Assembly (NCBI RefSeq): GCF_022921075.1
Contig: NZ_CP095050.1
Span: 1,240,001-1,304,000, forward strand
Direction: 5' to 3'
DNA length: 64,000 nt
Source of the DNA: Hymenobacter sp. 5317J-9
GTDB lineage: Bacteria > Bacteroidota > Bacteroidia > Cytophagales > Hymenobacteraceae
The first letter of the stretch is position 1. The number at the start of each line of letters is the position of its first letter. Below, piece after piece: positions 47,696 to 56,969 of this stretch. Position numbers and translations under genes: made by a program. The notes below the pieces were generated by a model. The model ran no database searches. It was given only the letters and a program-made list of their open reading frames with translations, and had not been told where the DNA came from.

Positions 47696-49675
47696 ATGCG
47701 CCCCTTCCTCCTCGCTCTCTTTCTGCTGATTTTCGCCGCTTCGGTCCCGGCCCAAACCCTGCCGCCCGACCTCGTGCACGCCGGCTACAACTGGGACGTG
47801 TCGCGCAAAACCCGCTTGCCTGTTTCGAAGGAAGAGGCGGACTTGCCGGCCATTATCCTGCGCGATTTCACCAGCCTGGAGTACTACTACGACAAGGCGC
47901 AAAAAGGCCTGCGCCTGTTCACCACCGAGCACCGCATTGTGCGCGTCAATTCCTCCGACGGCATCGAGCGGTTTAATAAAATTGTGGTGCCGGTGCTGGA
48001 ATCGGGCGCGCCGGTCGACATCAAGGCGCGCACCATCAGCCCGCGCGGCGAGGTGCACGAGGTGAAAGCCGCCGACATGAAGGAGCTAAAGGACCAGGAA
48101 GGCGGCCGCGGCTTCCGCGTGTTTGCGGTGGACGGCGTGGAAAAGGGCAGCGAGGTGGAATACTTTTACACCAGAGAGCGCAACTTCAACCATTTTGGCT
48201 ACGAGGTGCTGCAAACCGAAACCGACGCCCGCGACGTGGTGTTTGAGCTGATTTCGCCCGAGGCGCTGACCTTTGAAGCCCGCGTGTACCACGGCCCGGC
48301 GGTGACCGTCGACACCACCATGGCCGGCCATCGTGCCCTACGATTGGTGTTGAAATCGGTGCCCGCCCTGCGCGAAGAAGCCTTTGCCAACGTGCAGGCC
48401 CAGCGCATGCGCGTGCACTACAAGCTGGCCTACATGGCCAACAAGGGCCAGGTGCGCCAGTTTACCTGGGCCGATGCCAGCCAGTTTGTATATCGCAACA
48501 TGACCTCGCTGAGCAAAGACGACGTGAAGGCCGTGGCCAAGGTGCTGGCCGTGGCTAAGCTGCCCACCGCCGGCCCGCTGCCCGAGCGCATTGCCGCGGC
48601 CGAAAACTACGTGAAGCTGAATTTCAACCTCGACGAAAACGCCAGCCCGGCCCTGGCCCAGGTGGTGGCCACCCACAACGCGCCGGAAGGCGGCTTTGTG
48701 CACTTGCTGGCGGCCATCTACCGCACGCTGGGCATCGACTACGAACTGGTGGTGACCAGCAGCCGTGCCACCAACCCCTTCGACGGCACCTTTGATACCT
48801 GGGATTACCTCGACAATTTCGCGCTCTACTTCCCCGGCACCGGGCAGTATCTGGCGCCCGGCCGGCCCGATTACCGCTACGGCATGCTACCCGCGGAGTG
48901 GACGGCTAATTCCGGCTTGTTCATCAAGGGCGTGACCCTGGGCACCATCGAATCGGCAGTGGGCAAGGTGAAGGAAATTCCGGCTCTGGATGCCGACAAA
49001 AGCCCGCAGAATATTGACATAACCGTAGCTTTCTCGCCCGACCTGAGCAACAGCACCCTGCAACTGCGCCAGACGTTGGGCGGCTACCCAGCCCTGCAAA
49101 TTCAGCCTTTCTGGGCCATGATTCCGGAAGCCAAGCGCGCCGAACTCATGCAGCAGCTGCAAAAGGGCGTGGTGGCCGATGCCACCAATTTCCAGAAAAC
49201 AACTGTGCGCAACGTGGAGCGCGGCATCAGCCCGCTCGATAAGCCTTTTATCATCGAAGGCCAGCTCGATTCGCCGTCGTTGCTTGACAAGGCTGGCCCG
49301 CGCTACCTCTTCAAAATCGGCACGCTGCTGGGCCCGCAAACCGAACTGTACCAGAAGGAAGAGCGGCAATTCGACGTGGAAAATGATAACAACCGCCGCT
49401 ACCTGCGCACCATCCGCTTCGACGTGCCGGCCGGCTACACCGTGCGCAACCTCAACGACCTGAACGTGGACGTGAAAGCCGGCGGCGACGCGGCCAAGCC
49501 GGATTATGACTTCAAGTCCTCCTACGTGCAGCAGGGCCAGACCGTGACCGTGACTGTGGACGAAAACTACCGCCAAATCCGCTGGCCCAAAGCCGACTTT
49601 GAGTCCTTCCGCGCCGTGGTGAACGCCTCCGCCAACTGGAACAAAGTGGTGCTGGTGCTGGACAAGAAGAGTTAG
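47696..49675 (+). CDS. DUF3857 protein with degenerate transglutaminase domain
   Basis: The 659-residue protein has a signal peptide (FLLALFLLIFAASVPAQ) and a DUF3857 domain (about 55-240, for example EHRIVRVNSSDGIERFNKIV). The transglutaminase region starts with TLGIDYELVVTSSR near 345. The expected G-D-C is replaced by GGFVHLL (Gly333, Phe334), and the catalytic His position reads DNFALYFP. It therefore probably binds without cleaving or linking. The C-terminal domain is beta-rich. It follows the active paralogue after a palindromic repeat of 99 bases. Confidence 0.85.
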   Translation: MRPFLLALFLLIFAASVPAQTLPPDLVHAGYNWDVSRKTRLPVSKEEADLPAIILRDFTSLEYYYDKAQKGLRLFTTEHRIVRVNSSDGIERFNKIVVPVLESGAPVDIKARTISPRGEVHEVKAADMKELKDQEGGRGFRVFAVDGVEKGSEVEYFYTRERNFNHFGYEVLQTETDARDVVFELISPEALTFEARVYHGPAVTVDTTMAGHRALRLVLKSVPALREEAFANVQAQRMRVHYKLAYMANKGQVRQFTWADASQFVYRNMTSLSKDDVKAVAKVLAVAKLPTAGPLPERIAAAENYVKLNFNLDENASPALAQVVATHNAPEGGFVHLLAAIYRTLGIDYELVVTSSRATNPFDGTFDTWDYLDNFALYFPGTGQYLAPGRPDYRYGMLPAEWTANSGLFIKGVTLGTIESAVGKVKEIPALDADKSPQNIDITVAFSPDLSNSTLQLRQTLGGYPALQIQPFWAMIPEAKRAELMQQLQKGVVADATNFQKTTVRNVERGISPLDKPFIIEGQLDSPSLLDKAGPRYLFKIGTLLGPQTELYQKEERQFDVENDNNRRYLRTIRFDVPAGYTVRNLNDLNVDVKAGGDAAKPDYDFKSSYVQQGQTVTVTVDENYRQIRWPKADFESFRAVVNASANWNKVVLVLDKKS

Positions 49676-49698
49676 CTTCCCGCTTACTTACAGAAAAC

Positions 49699-49792
49699 GA
49701 ACGTCATGCTGAGCTTGTCGAAGCATCTCGCGTGCAGCAGTAATCAGTTACCACAACACGCGAGATGCTTCGACAAGCTCAGCATGACGTTC
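49699..49792. repeat. Palindromic intergenic repeat, family 1 (copy C)
   Basis: Perfect 36-base arms at 49699-49734 and 49757-49792 (GAACGTCATGCTGAGCTTGT on the left). It differs from copies A and D by using CTTGTC in place of CGCAGTC. Confidence 0.92.
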
Positions 49793-49818
49793 TTTAGGCA
49801 TTCATCAACGTGCTAGCC

Positions 49819-50313
49819 ATGCCCACCGCCGACACCCCCAAAGCTGCCGACTTCCGCCGCCAGGTCCTGAACCCGATGAAGCTGCGGCTCTTCCTGATGC
49901 GGAAGCTGCCCATGGCGTGGCTGGCCGGCCTGCGCCTCACGCAGCTCACGCCGGAGTCGGCCACGGTCACCATTCGCTACAAATACCTCACGCAAAACCC
50001 GTTTCGCAGCCTCTATTTCGCCTGTTTGGCCATGGCGGCGGAGTTTGCCAGCGGCATTCAGGCCATGATGCACGTGCAGGCCGGCGGGCCGGTTTCGATG
50101 CTGGTGGTGAGCCTGCAGGGCGATTTCACCAAGAAGGCCGTCGGCCTCATCACTTTCACCTGTCCCGACGGGCCGCGCATCGCCGAAGCCGTTGCCGAAA
50201 GCCGCGCCACCGGCGAAGGCCGTGTGGTAGAATGCGTGAGCACCGGCGTGGACGAGGCCGGCGACGTGGTGGCCGTGTTCCGGCTCACGTGGTCGTTTCG
50301 GGCCAAAAAATAA
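49819..50313 (+). CDS. DUF4442 hotdog-fold protein, thioesterase-like
   Basis: The 164-residue protein has LRLTQLTPESATVTIRYKYL (about 38-57), TQNPFRSLYFACLAMAAEFASG (shown as FRSLYFACLAMAAEF, about 60-75) and VVSLQGDFTKKAVGLITFTC (about 93-112). These strands and the central helix fit a DUF4442 / PaaI-like hotdog fold. The Asp or Asn and Glu/His residues expected for thioester hydrolysis are not clear, so activity is uncertain. ATG 49819 was chosen over an earlier in-frame ATG within the gap. Confidence 0.82.
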   Translation: MPTADTPKAADFRRQVLNPMKLRLFLMRKLPMAWLAGLRLTQLTPESATVTIRYKYLTQNPFRSLYFACLAMAAEFASGIQAMMHVQAGGPVSMLVVSLQGDFTKKAVGLITFTCPDGPRIAEAVAESRATGEGRVVECVSTGVDEAGDVVAVFRLTWSFRAKK

Positions 50314-50328
50314 TGGATGAGTCGCCCT

Positions 50329-50643
50329 TTAATAAGCGGCGTCGAGCACTTCGGCCAGCACCTCGGCTTCCGTGGGGGCCTCCACCGTCTCAATGAGGTA
50401 GAAGCTGTTGCGGGTCATAAAAAGCCAAGGGTTCAGCCGTTCACGAACCGAAGACGTGCTGATTACCCGCCGGCCCTTGTGTTCGTCTTCGAACAACTCG
50501 AACCGCCGGCCGATTGCCGGGGCGAGCGGTGCCAGCCCGTAGCAGGAAAACCCGTTGCGAATTTTGTCCGGATGTTGCGCATCAGCGCAGGCTTGCAGCT
50601 TGACAAGGCGCACCCATGCAGGAAATGTAAGCGTATCGGTCAT
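50329..50643 (-). CDS. Small hypothetical protein, cytosolic
   Basis: The 104-residue product has LTFPAWVRLVKLQACADAQH near the start, FSCYGLAPLAPAIGRRFELF (about 33-52), RVISTSSVRERLNPWLFMTR and an acidic C-terminal helix PTEAEVLAEVLDAA. It has no signal peptide. I do not recognise a domain. It lies 65 bases after the end of the DAC-domain gene and in the same direction, so it may be co-transcribed. Confidence 0.65.
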   Translation of the reverse strand: MTDTLTFPAWVRLVKLQACADAQHPDKIRNGFSCYGLAPLAPAIGRRFELFEDEHKGRRVISTSSVRERLNPWLFMTRNSFYLIETVEAPTEAEVLAEVLDAAY

Positions 50644-50708
50644 GACAGCAGCGGCTTGTGAACTACGCAGGATGAGTAAGGGCCGGGCGGTATCGGCTAT
50701 TCGCGAAG

Positions 50709-52208
50709 CTACAACTCCTTCTCCGACGTAATGACATCCACCAATCCGTCTTCGCTCACCACCACGGCCAGGCAGGGGTAGTCCGAGCTTTCCACGTAGC
50801 GCAGGGCCGAGTTGTAGCGGGCGCCGCGGGTGCTGTCGCCGCGGCCCGAAGCGCGGCCATCGAGAATGACGCCGATGGAGTAGCAGTAGCCTTCCGGGTC
50901 GAGCAGCACGGCGCCGTCGATGCTGGTGACGAGGCGCGTGATGAGCGGCGTGAGGGGCACCGGCTCAATCAGCGTGCATTGCAGCTTGAGGCGGTCGGCT
51001 TCGGCCAGGGCTTCTGTGGTGATGACCAATAGGGTGCCGTGCTTCTGGCGGCTGGCTTCGAGTACTACGTCCCAAAGGCGCTCCACTTTGGTGTGGTCGA
51101 CGAGGGCGAAGGTGCGCTTGAGGGCCTTGCGGAAGCTGGTGCGGTTGAGGCGGGTGCGGGGCAGGCCGGGCAGGCCGTAGTGCGAGCGCAGCAGCACGTG
51201 GCCGTCGTGCTGCAGCTCCCAGGCGTAGTGCGTCACGAAGCTGATGGTGAACAAATCTTCGCGCTCGGCGTCGTACTTGCCGGTGAGGCGGCCCAGGGCG
51301 TACACGTTTTCGCCGTCGGCGAGCAGGTGCACGTCGGGCGTGGTCATCTCCAGCAGCTTGCGCACGGCCCGGTAGTCGGTGAGGTCGGTGGGGCAGGTGA
51401 GGGCAAAGATTTCCTCGATGTTGGGGTGGCCGCGGCGGGCCAGCAGCAGCTTGCCCACGCCCTCGGCGCCCTCGTAGCGCAGGCTGCTGATGGTGTTGCA
51501 GGTGGCAAAGAGCGTGGCGGCGGCGGGGTCCAGCCCCAGGGCCTGGGCAGGCGTGTCGAGCAGGGCCTTGCCGGCGCTGCGCAGCAATTCCTCGCTTTCG
51601 CGGGGGCGGGTGAAGATGCTGGCCCCGGGCTCGGCCTCGGTCAGGGCCTTCACGCTTTCTTCGTTGAAGCGGTACATGGCCGCCACCAGCAGCGAGGGCG
51701 CTAGCGGCCGGCCGTCGGTATAGAAGCGGTGCGGGCGCAGCGACGGGTAAGCCCGCAGCGGTTTGCGCTGCAGGCGCAGCACCGTGGCCACAAAATACCC
51801 GTTGATTTCGACCGGCCAGCCGGCAAAGTGCTGGTAAACGGCGTGCTCGTCCAGCGCGTCCAGCACTTCCTGCACGGCATCGCGCACGCCCATGCCTTCG
51901 TGCTTGCGCCGAATCATGGCCGGGGTCACGTCGTTGCGCTCGGAGTAGGGGCGCGGAGTGGTGAGCTGAATGACGCGGCCGCGCGCCACGGTGCCCACGA
52001 AGGCGTCGGCGGGCAGGTCGCAGTCGGTGGGTTCGAGGCAGCGGGCGGGCAGGTCGGGGTTGGTGGGCAGGGCCAGCAGCACCACGTGGGGCTGCAGGTC
52101 TTCGTCGAGGGCCGAAAACAGGTCGTGCGCCAGGGTTTGGGCGGCGCGGTGGTAGCGCGTTTGGTAGGGCCAGAGGAGGGTGGGAGCAGGGGCGAGGGTG
52201 GGCGTCAT
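50709..52208 (-). CDS. DisA_N (diadenylate cyclase-like) protein with large N-terminal region
   Basis: The 499-residue protein ends in a DAC/DisA_N domain (about 388-499): GTLLVI (391-396), DGA motif at 431-433, and the second catalytic motif as Arg464-Tyr465-Asn466 in GARYNSALR where diadenylate cyclases have RHR (GTRHRAA). AVVVSEDGLVDV ends the domain. The N-terminal about 385 residues are not a known domain to me but fit the idea of a sensor module; RNDVTPAMIRRKHEG (about 91-105) is typical. It could make c-di-AMP or another nucleotide, or only bind it. Cytosolic by sequence. A 104-residue gene follows in the same direction. Confidence 0.82.
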   Translation of the reverse strand: MTPTLAPAPTLLWPYQTRYHRAAQTLAHDLFSALDEDLQPHVVLLALPTNPDLPARCLEPTDCDLPADAFVGTVARGRVIQLTTPRPYSERNDVTPAMIRRKHEGMGVRDAVQEVLDALDEHAVYQHFAGWPVEINGYFVATVLRLQRKPLRAYPSLRPHRFYTDGRPLAPSLLVAAMYRFNEESVKALTEAEPGASIFTRPRESEELLRSAGKALLDTPAQALGLDPAAATLFATCNTISSLRYEGAEGVGKLLLARRGHPNIEEIFALTCPTDLTDYRAVRKLLEMTTPDVHLLADGENVYALGRLTGKYDAEREDLFTISFVTHYAWELQHDGHVLLRSHYGLPGLPRTRLNRTSFRKALKRTFALVDHTKVERLWDVVLEASRQKHGTLLVITTEALAEADRLKLQCTLIEPVPLTPLITRLVTSIDGAVLLDPEGYCYSIGVILDGRASGRGDSTRGARYNSALRYVESSDYPCLAVVVSEDGLVDVITSEKEL

Positions 52209-52265
52209 GACTACACAACAAGCGGTGAGCGAAAAGCTCCCCTCCGCGGCGCCGGGAAGAAGGCC

Positions 52266-53078
52266 TTACAATTGAAACAAGACGGGCAGCAGCATCTTTT
52301 GTTTGATGGGCTTGCCCTGAAACATGGCCGGCTCCCACTTGGGCGCGGTCTTGATGAGCCGCAGGGCCTCTTCGTCGAGCCCGGAACCCATCTTTTTCAC
52401 CACCCGCATGTCGGTCAGGCTGCCGTCGGGCTGCACCATGAATTCGACCATTACCTTGCCCTGAATCTTGCGCTGCTTGGCCAGCAGGGGGTATTTCTGG
52501 TTTTTCTCAATCCAGTCGAAGAAAGCCTGGGTGCCGCCCACGGGCTGGGTGGGGCGGTCGGGGGCCACCACGGCCCGCACATTGGGGTTGGCCGAGGCGG
52601 CGATGTCGGCCGCGGGCGCGGCAATGGACGTGGTTTTGCCCTTGGTGGTAATGGTGGTGGTGCTGCCCGGCGACATCACAAACGACACCGGTACCACCAC
52701 GCGCTGGCGCACCACTTCGTTGCGATGGTGCCGCGCCGGCGTCCATTTCGGGCCGCTTTTGATGAGGCGGATGGCCTCGGCGTCGAGCTCCGGCGAGAGC
52801 GGGTTTTCCACCTTCACTTCGTTCACGGTGCCGGTTTTTTCCACTATAAAACTCACTTTTACGGTGCCCTGAATGCCCTTCTGCATGGCGGCGGCCGGGT
52901 ATTTCTGGTGGTCGGCCAGGAACTGGGCGTATTTCTCGGTGCCGCCAAGGGGCACGGCCGGCTGGGCCACTGAGTCATACACGGTGGTGGCCGAAGGCTT
53001 GGGCGGCATCTTGAGCTTTTGGGCGTGGGCACCGAAGCCCACCAGGCAGCTGAGCAGTAGAGGAAGAAAGCGTTTCAT
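52266..53078 (-). CDS. Secreted protein with two TonB_C-like domains
   Basis: The 270-residue protein has a signal peptide (KRFLPLLLSCLVGFGAHAQ) and two TonB C-terminal-type domains, one at about 45-125 (YPAAAMQKGIQGTVKVSF to SGPKWTPARH) and another at about 190-265 (YPLLAKQRKIQGKVMVEF to KTAPKWEPAMF). The linker between is Thr/Ala-rich. Energy-transducing TonB proteins have an uncleaved membrane helix, which is not seen here, so this is more likely a secreted TonB_C protein of unknown role. Confidence 0.82.
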   Translation of the reverse strand: MKRFLPLLLSCLVGFGAHAQKLKMPPKPSATTVYDSVAQPAVPLGGTEKYAQFLADHQKYPAAAMQKGIQGTVKVSFIVEKTGTVNEVKVENPLSPELDAEAIRLIKSGPKWTPARHHRNEVVRQRVVVPVSFVMSPGSTTTITTKGKTTSIAAPAADIAASANPNVRAVVAPDRPTQPVGGTQAFFDWIEKNQKYPLLAKQRKIQGKVMVEFMVQPDGSLTDMRVVKKMGSGLDEEALRLIKTAPKWEPAMFQGKPIKQKMLLPVLFQL

Positions 53079-53250
53079 ACCGATGAACGTGAGGACAAGC
53101 TGATGGATAAATTCAGGAATAATGTGTGCAAATAACGATACTCAGAACGCAGCCATCTGAAAAAACCTTGCCATTTGCGTCATTTATCATGGCTTGCGCT
53201 GCGCGCAACGGTTACTTTCGCCCTTGTTCCCACCCGTTTCCTCCCCCGCC

Positions 53251-53673
53251 ATGACCGAGCCCCAGCCCTCCCGCGCCCCCGAACCCGTGGGTGCCTATCC
53301 CTACACCCGCCGCGTGGGCAACCTGCTGTTTCTCTCCGGCGTGGGCCCGCGCCAGCGCGGCCAGAAAGCCATTCCCGGCGTCGAGGTCGACGAGGACGGC
53401 AACATCCTGCAATACGACTTCGAGAGCCAGTGCCACGCCGTGTTTCAGAACGTGCGCTACATCCTGGAAGAAGCCGGCGCGCAGTGGGACGACCTGGTAG
53501 ACGTGACCGTGTTCCTGACCAACATGAAGGACGACTTTCCAGTCTACAACCGCCTCTACGCCGAGTACTTTGCCACCGCCCAGCCCTGCCGCACCACCCT
53601 CGAAATCAACTGCCTGCCCACGCCCATTGCCATCGAGCTGAAGTGCATCGCGGCCCTGGGCAGCCCGGGGTAA
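53251..53673 (+). CDS. RidA-family (YjgF/YER057c/UK114) protein
   Basis: The 140-residue protein fits RidA enzymes, which hydrolyse reactive enamine/imine intermediates. Marks are GAYPYTRRVGNLLFLSGVGP (about 13-32), QNVRYILEEAGAQWDDLVDVTVF (listed here as NVRYILEEAGAQWDDLVD, about 66-84) and the active-site Arg in CRTTLEINCLPTP (about 112-124), which binds the substrate carboxylate. ATG 53251 was selected because it starts just before the fold; a longer frame upstream overlaps an AT-rich gap. Confidence 0.9.
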   Translation: MTEPQPSRAPEPVGAYPYTRRVGNLLFLSGVGPRQRGQKAIPGVEVDEDGNILQYDFESQCHAVFQNVRYILEEAGAQWDDLVDVTVFLTNMKDDFPVYNRLYAEYFATAQPCRTTLEINCLPTPIAIELKCIAALGSPG

Positions 53674-53750
53674 AGACGCTGGCCGGCCCCGATAAGCTCG
53701 ACATAACGGGCCGGCTTCCGTATGCATAGCCAAATCACTATTGACTTTGC

Positions 53751-54707
53751 ATGTACGTTCGGAAAAACATACGCTTCGGTGTGGTATGGCGCCTGGTGTG
53801 GCGCAGCCTGCTGCTGTTCACCATCTACGACTCGGTTATCTGCCTGCTCTACGAGTTTGGCGGGGCGCACTGGATTGATATTCCGTGGGCGCCAGTGGCC
53901 ACGCTGGGGGCGGCCGTGGCCTTCTACATCGGCTTCAAAAACAACGGCAGCTACGACCGTTTCTGGGAAGGCCGGCAGCTGTGGGGCTCCATTGTGAACC
54001 TGAGCCGAACCTGGAGCATTCGAGCGTTCGACTTTGTGGAAGCGTCCGGCGGCGACGACCCGCTGGCGCCCGACGTCGACCTGCGCCGCCTGCACCGGCG
54101 CCTGGTGTACCGCCACCTGGCCTGGACCAACGCCCTGCGCCTGCACCTGCGCCGCCAAACCGCCGAGTTCTGGGACACCGACGTAGCGCCCTTCCTCGAC
54201 CCTGCCGAGGACGCCGACGTGCGCCGTCTCAGCAACCCGCCCACGCACCTGCTGCGCCAGCAAAGCAACGAGCTGCGCCAGCTGCACCAGCGCGGCCTGC
54301 TCACCGAATTCCGCCACGTGGCCCTGATGGACACCATTCAGGACCTGTTCAACGCCCAGGGCGGCTGCGAGCGCATCAAGAACACGCCGTTTCCGCGGCA
54401 ATATGCTTTCTATAGCTTCGTGTTCGTGTGGGTGTTTGCGGTGGTGCTGCCGCTGGGGCTGGTGGCCGAGTTCGCCAAAATGGGCCCGGGCCACATCTGG
54501 CTCATGGTGCCGTTTGCGGTGGTCGTGTCGGGGGTGTTCAACACCATCGAACTGGTGGGCCACACCAGCGAAAATCCTTTCGAAAACGAGATGAACGACG
54601 TGCCCATGACGTCCATCTGCCGCAGCATCGAAATCGACCTGCGCGAGTTGCTGGGCGAAACCGAGCTTCCCGCCAAGATTGAGGCCGTTAATGACGTGCT
54701 GTACTAG
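53751..54707 (+). CDS. Bestrophin-family membrane channel
   Basis: The 318-residue protein has the bestrophin plan: helices at about 16-36 (LLLFTIYDSVICLLYEF), 46-62, 225-250 (YSFVFVWVFAVVLPLGL) and 255-275, and the hallmark acidic NPFENEMNDVPMTSICR (about 283-299) that forms the calcium clasp in eukaryotic family members. Prokaryotic bestrophins are usually sodium or anion channels. The specificity is not clear. A palindromic repeat follows it. Confidence 0.9.
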   Translation: MYVRKNIRFGVVWRLVWRSLLLFTIYDSVICLLYEFGGAHWIDIPWAPVATLGAAVAFYIGFKNNGSYDRFWEGRQLWGSIVNLSRTWSIRAFDFVEASGGDDPLAPDVDLRRLHRRLVYRHLAWTNALRLHLRRQTAEFWDTDVAPFLDPAEDADVRRLSNPPTHLLRQQSNELRQLHQRGLLTEFRHVALMDTIQDLFNAQGGCERIKNTPFPRQYAFYSFVFVWVFAVVLPLGLVAEFAKMGPGHIWLMVPFAVVVSGVFNTIELVGHTSENPFENEMNDVPMTSICRSIEIDLRELLGETELPAKIEAVNDVLY

Positions 54708-54737
54708 CGGCTGGCGGCCGTAAGAGCCGACAAAACA

Positions 54738-54831
54738 GAACGTCATGCTGAGCGCAGTCGAAGCATCTCTACCACGGCAGTATAATTACTCTCGCGGTAG
54801 AGATGCTTCGGCTGCGCTCAGCATGACGTTC
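54738..54831. repeat. Palindromic intergenic repeat, family 1 (copy D)
   Basis: Arms of 33 bases at 54738-54770 and 54799-54831, with one mismatch. Left arm is nearly identical to copy A. Confidence 0.92.
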
Positions 54832-54867
54832 TGCTTTTGCGGCGATGTTGTGCTCTCGTGAAAGCGT

Positions 54868-56609
54868 TTACTTCACCACTTCCACCCAGCTTTTGTATTC
54901 CTGCAGGCGGCCGGCGCAGTCGGTGTAGCTCACCTGGTAGTAATACATGCCGGCGCTGTTGTCGGCGGCGTTCCAGCCCTGGGCGGCGTCGTAGCCCTCA
55001 TACACCTTGCGGCCCCAGCGGCTGTACACGCGGATGTGGTAGCCGGTCACGTCGGCTATTTTGAGGCGCAGCACGTCGTTCTTGTCGTCGTTGTTGGGCG
55101 TGAGCACGGTGGGAAATACCGGCAGCGCGTCGCTCTTCACCACCACTTGTACCGTAGCCGCGGCCGGACACGGGCTTGCGCTGGTATAGGTCACGAGATA
55201 AGTGCCCGCTGTTGAATTGACCAAATCAATCACGCCCGTGGTGGGGTTGATGGCCAGGCCCGGGGTGCTGCTAAACGTGCCGCCCGCCGGCGTGGCCGTA
55301 ATAGTGGTGCTGCCCGTACGGCAAAAAGTGGTAGCCAAATAGGCCAGGGTGGGCGTGTTGCGCACCAGCGTAACCGTGGTGGTGCCCACGGCCTGGCAGG
55401 CGTTCAGCAGATTATACGTCACGGTGTAGGTGCCCGGTGCCGACGCGCCCAGGTCGATGTCGCCCGTGCTGGCATTGAGCACCAGGCCCGTAGTGCTGCT
55501 GAACGTGCCCCCGGCGGGCGTGGCGGCCAGCGGCGTGGCCGTGCCCGCGGTGCCGGGCGCAGGCAGGCAGATAGGGCCGGGCGCGTAGGCCACGGTGGCC
55601 GTGGTGGGCAGCACCGCCACGGCCACGGCGGCCGAGTTGCCCGACTGCGGGCCGCACGTCACCACGGCACGGTAGCGGGTCGAAACGGTGGGGCGGGCCG
55701 TGAAGGGCACGGTGGTGGCGCCCGCGATGTTGCTAAAGGTCAGGCCGCCGTCCGTCGAGGCCTGCCACTGATAGGTGATGCTGCCCGATACGGTGGCGCC
55801 GGTCAGATTCAGCACCACGGGCAGGCCGGGGCACACGCTGGGCGTGCTGGCGGTGGCCGTGCCGCCGGTGGGCGCCCCCAGGCAGTTGGAGCCTAGGCTG
55901 ATGCCCATCACGTTCAGCACGGGGTCGGAGGAGCCTTTCGAGATGGTCACGCGTTGCACCGACTTGCCGTAGTTGCTCGGCTGCACCGGCACCCGCACTT
56001 CGTAAATGCGCGGATTGGTGACTTGAATGTCCACGCTGTTGTCGACATAGCCCACCCGGCTGCCCACCAGAATGGCCGGCGAGGTGCCACCAAACCAGTC
56101 CCGGGAAGCGGTGAGGAAAAGGCCGCCTGGCTGGTGCCGTCGGTGAAAGTCAGGGTGTAGGTTTTGGTGGCGCTGCTGCCGTTGCCCTCGGTGGCCAGCA
56201 CCATCACCTCGGTACAGGGCTGCGGGTTGGCAAGCGTGAGCGTGCCCGTGCCTATGCCGTCGATGCGCAGGGAGTTGTTGCCCGTGGCTGGAGCCAATTG
56301 AAAGGTCAGGTTGGGCGTGCTGACGCTGGTGATAAGCCCGTTAACCGGCAAGGCGGGCCCGTTTGCAAGGGCGATGCCCGAAGGGCTGACGAAGCTGGTA
56401 TTGGCAAAGCACCACTTCACGGTGGCGTTGCCACGGTCGACGGAGGCAGTGGTGGAGTTGGCTACCGCCCCACTACCGTTGGCAATTACGTCGGCGTTGA
56501 AGCCCGTAACGGTGGCCGGAACGTAAGTGGTTTGGGCTCGAGCCGACTGCAATGCCCACGGGCCTGCCAGGGCCAGCGCAAGGGCTAAACGCGTAAATGT
56601 TATTCTCAT
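54868..56609 (-). pseudogene. Frameshifted T9SS type B sorting-domain protein
   Basis: Two minus-strand frames (56609-55947 and 56067-54868) make one protein if a single base is missing from an A run at 56117-56120 on the plus strand. Upstream it has a signal peptide (RITFTRLALALALAGPW) and an exported beta-domain; after the shift it has Ig-like or TIG-like segments and a type B sorting domain at the C terminus (FPTVLTPNNDDKNDVLRL, then YHIRVYSRWGRKVYEGY, about 80 residues). In frame it would be a roughly 580-residue exported protein of the gliding-motility-associated C-terminal type. The defect may be real or a sequencing error. Confidence 0.8.
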
Positions 56610-56956
56610 CGGGTGAAGAGGGGGGTAAAATGAAGGGGTGATGAAGCAAAATGCCTGGGTGAGCGGCTACTAAGGGGTGAATTAAACACAAGTAGGCGCT
56701 GAAGTATCATAATACCTAATGCCTGCGATGCTGCCGGCCTGAAAGTTTGTAAGCACCGGCACTGTGTAGGCAGGCGTAAGCACGACTGCCGCGGCGTAGC
56801 ACCCCGCTGCCCTCGGGATGACAGGCGTGGGGGTATCCTCCACGTCTTTGGCTGAAACGGTTCCGGAGCTGCATGAAGTCGGGCGCGGCCATTCCCCTTC
56901 GCCACCTGCCCGTGTAGTAAGACCTGCACCGGTAGGCCGGCCCCAGCCTTCGTGCG
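56610..56956. other. Intergenic region with a solo repeat-like arm
   Basis: This stretch holds no convincing ORF. At 56805-56822 the minus strand reads GTCATCCCGAGGGCAGCG, a half-match to the arm of the repeat at 26638-26661. No second arm is present. The rest is A/T-mixed with no clear hairpin. Confidence 0.4.
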
Positions 56957-56964
56957 TATTTTTG
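56957..56964 (+). promoter_or_regulatory. TAnnTTTG -7 element before the coiled-coil lipoprotein
   Basis: TATTTTTG ends five bases before ATG 56970, consensus match. Confidence 0.55.
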
Positions 56965-56969
56965 GGCCG

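Noticed and set aside
54738..54831. Repeat copy D read as a terminator for the bestrophin gene
   Set aside because: It has long arms of repeat family 1 and no T run, so it is a repeat rather than a terminator, although it may influence 3' ends.
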